DNA from: Chitinophagaceae bacterium
Lineage (GTDB): Bacteria; Bacteroidota; Bacteroidia; Chitinophagales; Chitinophagaceae
Direction of reading: 5' to 3'
DNA: 5,179 nt
NCBI GenBank assembly: GCA_947459455.1
Contig: CANHEC010000208.1
Coordinates: 1-5,179, forward strand
This document shows positions 1 through 5,179 of this stretch, piece after piece (the stretch's first letter is position 1; every line of letters begins with the position of its first letter). Made by a program: the position numbers and the translations under genes. The notes under the pieces are model-generated. The model ran no database searches, was not told the origin of the DNA, and saw nothing but the letters and a program-made list of their open reading frames with translations.

Positions 1-651
1 AAACTCAACCACCACATTGGCTTCCACTTCACTATTCACGGCATCTTCGGGATAGCGCAGGTTGCGCTCCAGGTAACGGCGCCAGGCATCAATACCACCA
101 GGAAACTCGGCGGGGTTTTCTACTTTGATAAATGTCTTGCTCGGGTCAAAATCGTCAGTTGCCACCGGTGCCACCGCCAGACCTGTTCCCTCGTTTAGTG
201 CCACCGGAGGCTGTACGGTGTTGTTGTCTTCCTCCCCTGCCTGTGTCATCAACCCCACCTTTGACCTCTCCAGCAATTCTATATCCGGCATTTCTTCTTC
301 AGGCGGCACCAGTTCATCTTCCACTATTTGCGGCACTACGTACTGCACCGAGGCCACCGGCTTGGCGGCAGGCGGTATTGGCTGTGGTGCGGGTGGCTTT
401 GGCTCCTCCGTAGTGCGCTCCAAGACCAAAACGCCCGGCTCGGCAAAAATGGTCTGGTCATTGGCATTCTGCCGGCTGTGCCACCACGCAGCCGACACGG
501 CCCCGCCACTCAAAATGGCCATGCATAAAAGCGCAGTACCCAGGCGGCGATTGTATTGGCTGCGTAATTCGTAGGCGCCATACGCCTTGTTTCGGCCTTC
601 GAACACAATGTCGAGCAAGCTGGCCGAGAGCAGTTTTGAAGCTTCCATCAT
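1..651 (-). CDS. tonB: TonB family energy transducer, second paralog (3' end cut by window edge)
   Basis: 217 codons are visible, running off the window at base 1, so most of the C-terminal receptor-binding domain is missing. From the N-terminus: a cytoplasmic box (residues 11-30, with GRNKAYGAYELR), one membrane anchor at about 37-56, a Pro/Glu-rich periplasmic linker (about 83-125), and the start of the TonB C-terminal domain at about 177 (VENPAEFPGG, then DAWRRYLERNL and YPE). TonB proteins of this type sit in the inner membrane and pass proton-motive energy from ExbB/ExbD to outer-membrane receptors. The protein is clearly paralogous to the tonB upstream of it and colinear to within one residue up to VENPAEFPGG, but the linker has diverged and has fewer lysines. 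Two adjacent ATG codons (651 and 648) could start it; the same MM doublet occurs in the neighbour, so the first was chosen. It lies past the operon terminator and probably has its own promoter. Family assignment is firm; which receptors it serves is unknown. Confidence 0.93.
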   Translation of the reverse strand, partial: MMEASKLLSASLLDIVFEGRNKAYGAYELRSQYNRRLGTALLCMAILSGGAVSAAWWHSRQNANDQTIFAEPGVLVLERTTEEPKPPAPQPIPPAAKPVASVQYVVPQIVEDELVPPEEEMPDIELLERSKVGLMTQAGEEDNNTVQPPVALNEGTGLAVAPVATDDFDPSKTFIKVENPAEFPGGIDAWRRYLERNLRYPEDAVNSEVEANVVVEF

Positions 652-682
652 ACAGTTTGGTTTTGCTGCTATGATGCGAAAT

Positions 683-713
683 TGATCTCCATTGCATAAC
701 AAAGGAGAGATCA
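683..713. repeat. Inverted repeat in the tonB paralog leader
   Basis: A perfect 7-base inverted repeat, TGATCTC at 683-689 and GAGATCA at 707-713, is separated by 17 bases. It overlaps the end of the possible -7 element and the predicted transcription start of the downstream tonB paralog. It could be an operator or a hairpin in the 5' leader. The arms are short enough that chance cannot be excluded. Confidence 0.35.
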
Positions 714-740
714 TTTATAAACTAATCGACTGATTATCAA
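712..740 (-). promoter_or_regulatory. Possible Bacteroidota-type promoter for the second tonB
   Basis: Reading the minus strand, TTG (740-738) is followed by 18 bases and then TATAAATG (719-712). This resembles the Bacteroidota primary sigma pattern TTG / TAnnTTTG, with two mismatches in the -7 element. It lies just past the operon terminator and about 60 bases before the start codon, where a promoter is expected. The match is weak and no transcript data are available. Confidence 0.35.
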
Positions 741-744
741 CAAT

Positions 745-771
745 AAAAAAGGACAGCCGAAGCTGTCCTTT
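745..771 (-). terminator. Intrinsic terminator of the exbB-exbD-exbD-tonB operon
   Basis: On the minus strand a perfect 10-base-pair stem, AAAGGACAGC with GCTGTCCTTT, closes a TTCG tetraloop. The last three stem bases and the next three give six consecutive T. C(UUCG)G is an especially stable tetraloop. It begins 23 bases after the tonB stop codon, the standard place for a rho-independent terminator. The opposite strand has only three T after the stem, so termination is directional. Confidence 0.92.
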
Positions 772-794
772 AGAAAATGCTTTTTCCGAAAATG

Positions 795-1625
795 TTACTC
801 GAGGCGGAAGGTAATAGCCTGGATGTGACGGTAGATCACTTTACGGCCATTCTGCTCAGCCGGTGTCCACTTCGGACCCTTCTTGATGATTCGAACGGCT
901 TCCTCAGCCAATCCATCACCCGGGTCGTTCAGGGCTTGCACCTCACTAATGTTCCCTTCTTTGTCTACTATGAACTGCACCCGAACCACACCTTGTGTGC
1001 CACTTTCCTGGGCAGCTTCGGGGTATTGCAGGTTGCGTTCGAGGTAGCGGCGCCATGCATCGGGGCCACCAGGAAACTCAGCAGGGTTTTCAACCTTGGT
1101 AAACACCTTGTCGTAGTCTTCCTCTACAGCTTTTGGGGCTACCACGTCGCCAGTACCTTGCGATTCTACGGGCGGTGCCACAATGCCATCGTCCTTTGTA
1201 CCTTCCTGGTTAATCGTACCGATCTTAGCCTCTTCCAGCTTTTCAATTTCCGGTGGCTTTTCGTCTTCTTTCACTTCTTCATCCGGCACAATCTTCGGAG
1301 GAGTGAATTTGGCGATTTCCACTTTTGGAGGCTCGGGAGCCTTGGGCGGTGGCGGGGGTGGCGGCGGCTGGTCTTTCGGCTGCTCTTTCACAGCTTCCAG
1401 TTCCACATCCTTCACCTCTGCCTGCGCCTTCCTGTTTTTGGCAGCTTCTTTAGAGATAACAGAACCTACGAAGATGAGCACAGCAATGGCCATCATGGCG
1501 ACAATGGCCACGGTCAGGCGCTTGTTGTACGACTTCCGCAATTCGTAGGCACCGTACTCCTTGTTTCTGCCATCAAACAGAATGTCGAGGAAATCGGCAC
1601 TCAAAATTTTGTTTACGTCCATCAT
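795..1625 (-). CDS. tonB: TonB family energy transducer protein
   Basis: This is a complete 276-residue TonB. In order: a cytoplasmic box (about 9-30, ending GRNKEYGAYELR), one membrane anchor (about 37-58), a charged Lys/Glu/Pro periplasmic linker (about 62-135) with eight consecutive prolines at 87-94, and a C-terminal TonB domain (about 178-276). That domain has VENPAEFPGG, YPE, a V-V-QF-V strand followed by DKEGN, and the closing KWTPA...G and ITFRL elements. In this family the C-terminal domain contacts the TonB box of outer-membrane receptors while the anchor docks on ExbB/ExbD. It is the last gene of the operon, 59 bases after the short exbD and followed directly by a strong terminator. 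ATG codons lie at 1625 and 1622; the upstream one is used here. There is no Shine-Dalgarno sequence, only an A/T-rich leader. Role is firm; substrate range cannot be read from sequence. Confidence 0.96.
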   Translation of the reverse strand: MMDVNKILSADFLDILFDGRNKEYGAYELRKSYNKRLTVAIVAMMAIAVLIFVGSVISKEAAKNRKAQAEVKDVELEAVKEQPKDQPPPPPPPPKAPEPPKVEIAKFTPPKIVPDEEVKEDEKPPEIEKLEEAKIGTINQEGTKDDGIVAPPVESQGTGDVVAPKAVEEDYDKVFTKVENPAEFPGGPDAWRRYLERNLQYPEAAQESGTQGVVRVQFIVDKEGNISEVQALNDPGDGLAEEAVRIIKKGPKWTPAEQNGRKVIYRHIQAITFRLE

Positions 1626-1659
1626 AGCGGATAGTATTTGCTATTAATGAGATTCAATG

Positions 1660-1678
1660 TTTGTGGAGATTCCACAAA
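1660..1678 (-). promoter_or_regulatory. Intercistronic stem-loop between exbD and tonB
   Basis: A perfect 8-base-pair stem (TTTGTGGA / TCCACAAA) with a 3-base loop starts 6 bases after the stop codon of the short exbD. No T-run follows it on the minus strand, so it is not a usual terminator. It may protect the 3' end of a processed upstream message or tune tonB expression; this is inference. Confidence 0.5.
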
Positions 1679-1684
1679 AGAAGT

Positions 1685-2251
1685 TTACTGAGCTGGCGGC
1701 GCAGGCGTGCTGGCCGGGCTGTTCCCTTCTGTTTCGTCTATCAACTGCTGCTCCGAGTCAGAAATATCTACCATGGCGTAACGGCGTACATCATTGATAG
1801 TCATTTCATCCAGTGCGTCTACCACATCGCGGAATTTGCATCCCTTAGTCGGCTTGATAACAATCACCAGATCTTTTGCATCAGTTGTTTTCTTCTTGTT
1901 TAAAATCACGTCCCGCAACTCCTTGAAGTTTGAACTCTTGAAGTTGGAGCCATCTGGCTTCAGTACGCCTTCGTAGTAGAACACGTTGCGGTCTTTGCTT
2001 AGCATGATGGTAAGTGCACCAGACTCTTTCGCCTTGTTCTGCTCTTCCGGCTTCTCGGTATCCTTGGGCAACAAAAGTTTCATTGCCGTAGGCGTGCTCA
2101 TGGTGGTGGTGAAGATGAAGAAAGTGATGAGCAGGAAACCCAGATCCACCATGGGTGTCAGGTCTACCCGCGTCGACAGCTTCTTCCCTTTCTTGACGCC
2201 TGGCCCTTTTTTATGGCCACCGCCACCGCCGCCTTCTCCCAAATCTGCCAT
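1685..2251 (-). CDS. exbD: ExbD family biopolymer transport protein (short paralog)
   Basis: 188 residues with ExbD layout: a cytoplasmic tail with a glycine run (about 5-12) then Lys-rich sequence, one membrane helix (about 34-51), and a periplasmic domain (about 55-165) ending in a Ser/Thr/Ala/Pro-rich tail. The segment DLTPMVDLGFLLITFF matches the family's helix entry. Asp36 aligns with the essential proton-carrying Asp25 of E. coli ExbD. With ExbB it would form the proton-driven motor that energizes TonB. It follows the longer exbD by 35 bases, with no promoter or hairpin evident between them, and precedes tonB by 59 bases, so co-transcription is likely. The N-terminal Gly and Lys stretch is longer than the E. 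coli tail and its role is unknown. A TolR-like role is the alternative, but the neighbouring tonB favours ExbD. Confidence 0.94.
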   Translation of the reverse strand: MADLGEGGGGGGHKKGPGVKKGKKLSTRVDLTPMVDLGFLLITFFIFTTTMSTPTAMKLLLPKDTEKPEEQNKAKESGALTIMLSKDRNVFYYEGVLKPDGSNFKSSNFKELRDVILNKKKTTDAKDLVIVIKPTKGCKFRDVVDALDEMTINDVRRYAMVDISDSEQQLIDETEGNSPASTPAPPAQ

Positions 2252-2286
2252 ATCAATTGGTTATTTGGTGTTTACAATTTGGTTTA

Positions 2287-2946
2287 CTAGTCCGCCGACA
2301 GTTTTTCACCAGCCCGCTGACGCTCGGCCAACGGCGAGTTGATGGGAATCGACTCCTGGTTGGTGATTACCTGGAACTTCATCTGGTCGTTCTTTTTAAA
2401 CGCATCGATGACGTTTTTGAAAACTGTATACGGTACGTCGTTGTCTCCTTTCACCATCAGGTTGAGCTTGCTGCCCAGAAACACAGTAGTGGTAGAGGTG
2501 ATCCACTGGGTCACTTCGTTGTTAGTACTGTCTACGCAGGGCACACCCGGCAGGCGTTCGCCCTTGCGCTGTTCCGGATCCATGTTCAGGAACGACTTCA
2601 TCTGGTTGAGCGGAGCGCCGAAGAAGTCAATTTTAGCTGCCTTCTTGATATCGGCGGGGGTCAACTGCAGGTTGAGTCGGCTGTTCAGGTCTTCCAGCAC
2701 TTCCATCCGGCGATTCTCTTCTGAAAACGATACGAACACCTTGCCTTCTTTACTGATAGTAACGAGGCACTGGTCTTCAGTTTCAGCAGCTTTCGATGAA
2801 ACGGAGTTTGGCGTAATTACCGGAATGGCTTCGGCCGGCTTGAACTTGGTGGTGAGGATGAAGAACGACAGGAGCAGAAAGGCCACATCGCAAAATGCGG
2901 TCATGTCTACCCAAGTGCTTTTCCTCGCAATTTTTGGCCTACCCAT
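2287..2946 (-). CDS. exbD: ExbD family biopolymer transport protein (long paralog)
   Basis: 219 residues with a very short cytoplasmic N-terminus, one membrane helix (about 15-33; WVDMTAFCDVAFLLLSFFIL) and a large periplasmic domain. Asp20 is in the position of the essential proton-carrying Asp of ExbD. The periplasmic part is about 185 residues, much longer than in E. coli ExbD (141 residues in total). Extra sequence lies at about 95-155, between the first strand region (CLVTISKEGKVFVSF) and the final ExbD-like half (about 160-198; LNLMVKGDNDVPY...FKNVIDAFKK). Cys60 and Cys137 would be periplasmic and could form a disulfide. The gene sits 82 bases after exbB, across a stem-loop, and 35 bases before the shorter exbD. 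It probably forms part of the same motor, perhaps mixed with the short ExbD. The start is supported by the close match to family N-termini and an A-rich leader. Confidence 0.93.
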   Translation of the reverse strand: MGRPKIARKSTWVDMTAFCDVAFLLLSFFILTTKFKPAEAIPVITPNSVSSKAAETEDQCLVTISKEGKVFVSFSEENRRMEVLEDLNSRLNLQLTPADIKKAAKIDFFGAPLNQMKSFLNMDPEQRKGERLPGVPCVDSTNNEVTQWITSTTTVFLGSKLNLMVKGDNDVPYTVFKNVIDAFKKNDQMKFQVITNQESIPINSPLAERQRAGEKLSAD

Positions 2947-2979
2947 AATTCAGGTTTCGTTGTTTTTAGAAAATGTGAT

Positions 2980-3025
2980 GATCCAACTTGTGATATTCCA
3001 TAATGCAACGGAATATCGCAGGATC
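2980..3025 (-). promoter_or_regulatory. Intercistronic stem-loop directly after exbB
   Basis: A perfect 8-base-pair inner stem (2992-2999 with 3010-3017, GATATTCC / GGAATATC) encloses a 10-base loop. A 2-base-pair step (2989-2990 with 3019-3020) and an outer 5-base-pair stem (GATCC 2980-2984 with GGATC 3021-3025) extend it past small mismatches. It starts 3 bases after the exbB stop codon and is not followed by a T-run on the minus strand. Its position suggests stabilization of the exbB message or partial termination, raising ExbB over ExbD; this is inference. Confidence 0.6.
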
Positions 3026-3028
3026 GGC

Positions 3029-3889
3029 TTACTTGTAAAGTGAACCGAAGCTTTGGGTCAGCGTGAAACCTGATTCATCGATGCCGTAAGTGATGCCATC
3101 GATACGAGTAGTGAAAATGTTGTAGAATACCATGGCGATAGCCGAAGTACCGATACCGAGGGCGGTGTTGTACAGGGCTTCAGAGATACCAACGGCCAGG
3201 GCGGTAGCGGCGGCAGCACCACCTTCTTCACCGAGGGCACCGAACGACTTGATCATACCCATTACCGTACCCAGCAGGGCTACCAGGGTGGCCAGCGAGG
3301 TGATAGTAGACAGGAATACCAGGTTCTTTTCCAGCATGGGCAGTTCCAGTGCAGTAGCTTCTTCTACTTCTTTCTGAATGGCCAGTACCTTTTGCTCGGT
3401 ATCCAGCTCAGTGTTGGTAGTCATTTCTTTGTACTTGCGCAGGCCAGCCTTCATTACGTTGCCTACGCTACCTTTTTGCTTGTCGCACTCACTCAGGGCA
3501 GCATCTACGTTCTTGTTGGCCAGGTGGTACTGTACTTTACGGATGAATTCGGCAATAGAACCTTTGCCGGTAGCCTTGCTGATAGTGAGGAACCGCTCGA
3601 TAGCGAACACCCACACCATCAGGTTCAAACCAATCAACAGGGGTACGATGATACCACCTTCATAGGCACGTACCAAAGCGCCTTTGGGGCCAACGTGGCT
3701 GGGCCAGAAGCCACCGCTCAGGTCAGGCTTGGTAAAGTTCGAGGGGTCTCCCAGCACAAAACGCCAGATAATGTAACCAGCTACGATGCACGCAATGGGA
3801 GCGATGTAGCTGATCGCATTGCCCCCTTTCTTAGGCTGAACGGAAGTGGCAGCCTTTGCCACAGTTGCTGTCGGTTTGTTTTCTGCCAT
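3029..3889 (-). CDS. exbB: MotA/TolQ/ExbB family proton channel protein
   Basis: 286 residues; the inner-membrane scaffold and proton-channel subunit of the Ton motor. Four hydrophobic segments are visible: about 26-46, 79-97, 190-213 and 231-258. The last two form the family's core, with LEKNLVFLSTITSLATLVALLGTVMGMIKSF read in two parts (187-204 and 205-216) and EALYNTALGIGTSAIA (237-252). Thr208 and Thr242 align with Thr148 and Thr181 of E. coli ExbB, which line the channel. The cytoplasmic stretch (about 98-188) is helical and charged. The first helix and the loop at 47-78 are additional to the three-helix E. coli protein. It is the first gene of the operon, with 82 bases before the long exbD. 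Its start has no Shine-Dalgarno sequence but an A-rich leader, and the Ala/Lys/Thr-rich N-terminus fits a cytoplasmic tail. TolQ is the alternative name; the TonB neighbours favour ExbB. Confidence 0.95.
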   Translation of the reverse strand: MAENKPTATVAKAATSVQPKKGGNAISYIAPIACIVAGYIIWRFVLGDPSNFTKPDLSGGFWPSHVGPKGALVRAYEGGIIVPLLIGLNLMVWVFAIERFLTISKATGKGSIAEFIRKVQYHLANKNVDAALSECDKQKGSVGNVMKAGLRKYKEMTTNTELDTEQKVLAIQKEVEEATALELPMLEKNLVFLSTITSLATLVALLGTVMGMIKSFGALGEEGGAAAATALAVGISEALYNTALGIGTSAIAMVFYNIFTTRIDGITYGIDESGFTLTQSFGSLYK

Positions 3890-3930
3890 GACAGTTGGAT
3901 TTTTAGTTTGAACTCTTTAGTTAAAATAAT

Positions 3931-3948
3931 GCAATTGGGCAGCAATTG
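3931..3948. repeat. GCAATTG direct repeat at the exbB promoter
   Basis: GCAATTG occurs at 3931-3937 and 3942-3948, an 11-base period close to one DNA turn. Its CAATTG core is itself a palindrome, so the two copies also form an inverted repeat. The second copy overlaps the possible -7 element of exbB, a position suited to a repressor site. No known regulator is recognised. Confidence 0.35.
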
Positions 3949-3971
3949 TACTGAAAAATTGAATATACCAA
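3943..3971 (-). promoter_or_regulatory. Possible promoter of the exbB operon
   Basis: On the minus strand TTG (3971-3969) is followed by 18 bases and TACAATTG (3950-3943), one mismatch from the Bacteroidota -7 pattern TAnnTTTG. Transcription would start near 3936, giving a leader of roughly 45 bases before the exbB ATG. The placement and spacing are good, but no expression evidence exists. Confidence 0.5.
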
Positions 3972-4091
3972 CCCGACCTCCTCTTTTTTTTTGGGCATTT
4001 GCGGGCTTTCATTAAAAAGGCGTACAATGCCCGAAAATCCAGCGTTTAAACAGCAGGGGCATGGGCCTTTGTGTCGTCTTACACGGTTGAT

Positions 4092-4121
4092 TTTGTCGTT
4101 GCGATCAGGTGTGTATCTATT
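4092..4121 (+). promoter_or_regulatory. Possible promoter of the metalloprotease-like gene
   Basis: TTTG (4092-4095), 18 bases, then TATCTATT (4114-4121) resembles the Bacteroidota promoter pattern with two mismatches in the -7 element. The predicted leader is about 80-90 bases. The spacing equals that of the other two candidates in this window, which is the main support; the match itself is weak. Confidence 0.27.
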
Positions 4122-4211
4122 AAAGGCTGCTGCTTGCCATTTACACTATCGGCCGAACCCAACGATGAACGAATTGTTACTTTCACTCCTTATTAAAAAA
4201 CACAGTTTTTC

Positions 4212-5179
4212 ATGACAAAACGATTTCTGAAGCTGGCCAGCCTGCCCCTGCTGTTGGGTATGGCCATGCAGGTGCATGCGCAAGACCGCCGACCGCAGCC
4301 CACGCCTACCCCCGGTACGCCACCCGTAGCAGCACCGGCTGGTGCCAACGGGCAGATGCCCAACGGACAGCGGCCACCCGCGGCACCGCAAAAAGGTCCC
4401 AAGCCGTATAAAGAAGTAATTACTGAAAAGGCCAAATCGCAAAAAGGCCTTTTTAATGTACACATGGTAGAAGATAAATACTACCTGGAGCTGGGCGATA
4501 CCCTGCTGGGCCGCGACCTGCTGGTGGTAAACCGCATTGGCAAGGGCGCTGCCGGCGTTCGCAATGGCTTCAGCGGTTTTGCCGGCGATATCATCAGCGA
4601 ACAGGTCATCCGCTTTACAAAAGGACCTGAAGACCGCATTTTTCTGCACAAGGTGAGCTTTCGTGAACGAGCCACCGACAGCACCCAGGGCATGTACAAA
4701 TCGGTGCTGAACAATAGCATTCAGCCTATTTTGTACTCATTCAACATAGCAGCGCTTTCGAAAGACTCGGCCGGCTCGGTTATCGAAATCACCTCGCTGA
4801 TCAACAGCGACAACGATCTGCTGTTTTTTGATGCCGGCGACAAGCGTTCGTTCAGCCTGGGCGGCCTGCAGCCCGACAAGTCGTACACCTTATCCGTAAA
4901 AACCTACCCCACCAACCTGAACATTCGCACTGTGAAGACCTACACCCGTACGCCTGCTGGTGGCCCTTCATTGCCCGGTGGCTTTTCATTTGGTGGCGGC
5001 AGCAGCGACCCTGCTACGTTTGAACTGAACAGCAGCTGGGTAGTACTGCCCAAAACGCCGATGAAGTCTCGCTACTGGGATGACCGGGTGGGCTATTTTT
5101 CCACCAGCTACGTAGACTTTGATGCCAATCCGCAAGGTGTAAAAGACGTTACCCTGGCTCGCCGCTGGCGCCTGGAGCC
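4212..5179 (+). CDS. Secreted zinc-dependent metalloprotease-like protein, DUF5118/DUF5117 N-terminal part (3' end cut)
   Basis: 322 codons are visible and the frame is still open at the window end. Residues 1-23 look like a signal peptide: MTKR, a hydrophobic core, then VHA followed by Gln, a typical cleavage site. A Pro/Gly/Ala-rich linker follows (about 27-62). From about 65, KPYKEVITEKA..QKGLF.VH...DKYYLE....LLGRDLLVVNRI resembles DUF5118. The part from about 115 on (GFAGD, VIRF.KGPEDRIFL, MY.SV.NS..QPI, DLLFFD, DRVGYF, DFDANPQG) resembles DUF5117. In Bacteroidota these domains precede an M10-like zinc metalloprotease domain, so the HEXXH zinc site is expected beyond the window and is not seen here. 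Proteins of this group usually exceed 800 residues. It is divergent from exbB, and a link to the Ton system is not shown. The ATG is chosen because it gives a complete signal peptide. Substrate is unknown; catalytic activity is inferred from the family. Confidence 0.85.
   Translation, partial: MTKRFLKLASLPLLLGMAMQVHAQDRRPQPTPTPGTPPVAAPAGANGQMPNGQRPPAAPQKGPKPYKEVITEKAKSQKGLFNVHMVEDKYYLELGDTLLGRDLLVVNRIGKGAAGVRNGFSGFAGDIISEQVIRFTKGPEDRIFLHKVSFRERATDSTQGMYKSVLNNSIQPILYSFNIAALSKDSAGSVIEITSLINSDNDLLFFDAGDKRSFSLGGLQPDKSYTLSVKTYPTNLNIRTVKTYTRTPAGGPSLPGGFSFGGGSSDPATFELNSSWVVLPKTPMKSRYWDDRVGYFSTSYVDFDANPQGVKDVTLARRWRLE

Larger units (their letters stand above)
3890..4211. other. Divergent intergenic region between exbB and the metalloprotease-like gene
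   Basis: These 322 bases hold no convincing gene. They contain the possible exbB promoter (3943-3971), the GCAATTG repeats (3931-3948), a run of nine T (3984-3992), a possible plus-strand promoter (4092-4121) and a 16-codon open frame (4165-4215) that touches the next gene's start. The open frame across 3991-4215 is rich in Leu, Arg and Cys and looks non-coding. No terminator-like hairpin or RNA gene was seen. Confidence 0.8.

Noticed and set aside
125..574. Plus-strand open frames opposite the second tonB
   Set aside because: They are Ser/Gly/Thr- or Pro-rich mirror translations of the TonB linker; the minus-strand frame has clear TonB homology throughout.
725..739. Possible Fur box upstream of the second tonB
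   Set aside because: Only one half-site (TGATAAT, minus strand) matches; the other half (AGTCGAT) does not fit the 7-1-7 palindrome.
777..1634. Long open frame of 285 codons on the plus strand opposite tonB
   Set aside because: It is antisense to a clearly homologous TonB gene over its whole length, is rich in Phe, His, Arg and Leu with no recognisable domain, and crosses the terminator stem edge at its start. It is a reading-frame shadow.
2219..2237. GCC/GCCACC repeat in the short exbD, possible microsatellite
   Set aside because: It encodes the N-terminal glycine run with mixed codons and is not a regular repeat unit, so phase variation is not supported.
3977..3982. AGGAGG on the minus strand, like a Shine-Dalgarno sequence
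   Set aside because: No start codon with a meaningful frame follows; the next frame from TTG is only about 16 codons. The surrounding genes do not use Shine-Dalgarno sites, so it is probably chance.
3991..4215. Open frame of 74 codons in the divergent intergenic region
   Set aside because: It begins at TTG inside a T-run, has a composition rich in Leu, Arg, Cys and His, and shows no domain, signal or homology that I recognise.
4458..4720. Minus-strand open frames opposite the metalloprotease-like gene
   Set aside because: The plus-strand frame has a signal peptide and family-like sequence across the same bases; the antisense frames resemble nothing known.

Overview
The window looks like Bacteroidota DNA, probably from the family Chitinophagaceae. 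Three things support this. TonB carries a conserved cytoplasmic N-terminal box (GRNK.YGAYELR) ahead of its membrane anchor. Gene starts are preceded by A-rich leaders without Shine-Dalgarno sequences. Possible promoters resemble the Bacteroidota TTG / TAnnTTTG type. The genus assignment is an inference from protein style only.

Layout from right to left on the minus strand: exbB (3889-3029), a long exbD (2946-2287), a shorter exbD (2251-1685) and tonB (1625-795). These form one compact energy-transduction operon that ends at a strong intrinsic terminator (771-745). Beyond it lies a second, divergent tonB paralog (651 down to base 1). Its C-terminus is cut by the window edge, and it appears to have its own promoter. 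On the plus strand, divergent from exbB across a 322-base intergenic region, begins a secreted protein (4212 to the window end). It resembles the N-terminal part of the DUF5118/DUF5117 zinc-dependent metalloprotease family.

The ExbB/ExbD proteins would form the proton-driven motor in the inner membrane. TonB would carry the energy across the periplasm to TonB-dependent (SusC-like) outer-membrane receptors. Two unequal ExbD proteins and two TonB proteins around one ExbB suggest alternative or mixed complexes. The least expected signals are non-coding. Two stem-loops without U-tracts lie 3 and 6 bases after the exbB and short exbD stop codons. Short repeats also overlap the possible promoters of exbB and of the second tonB. 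No RNA gene, insertion sequence, CRISPR array or phage feature was seen.
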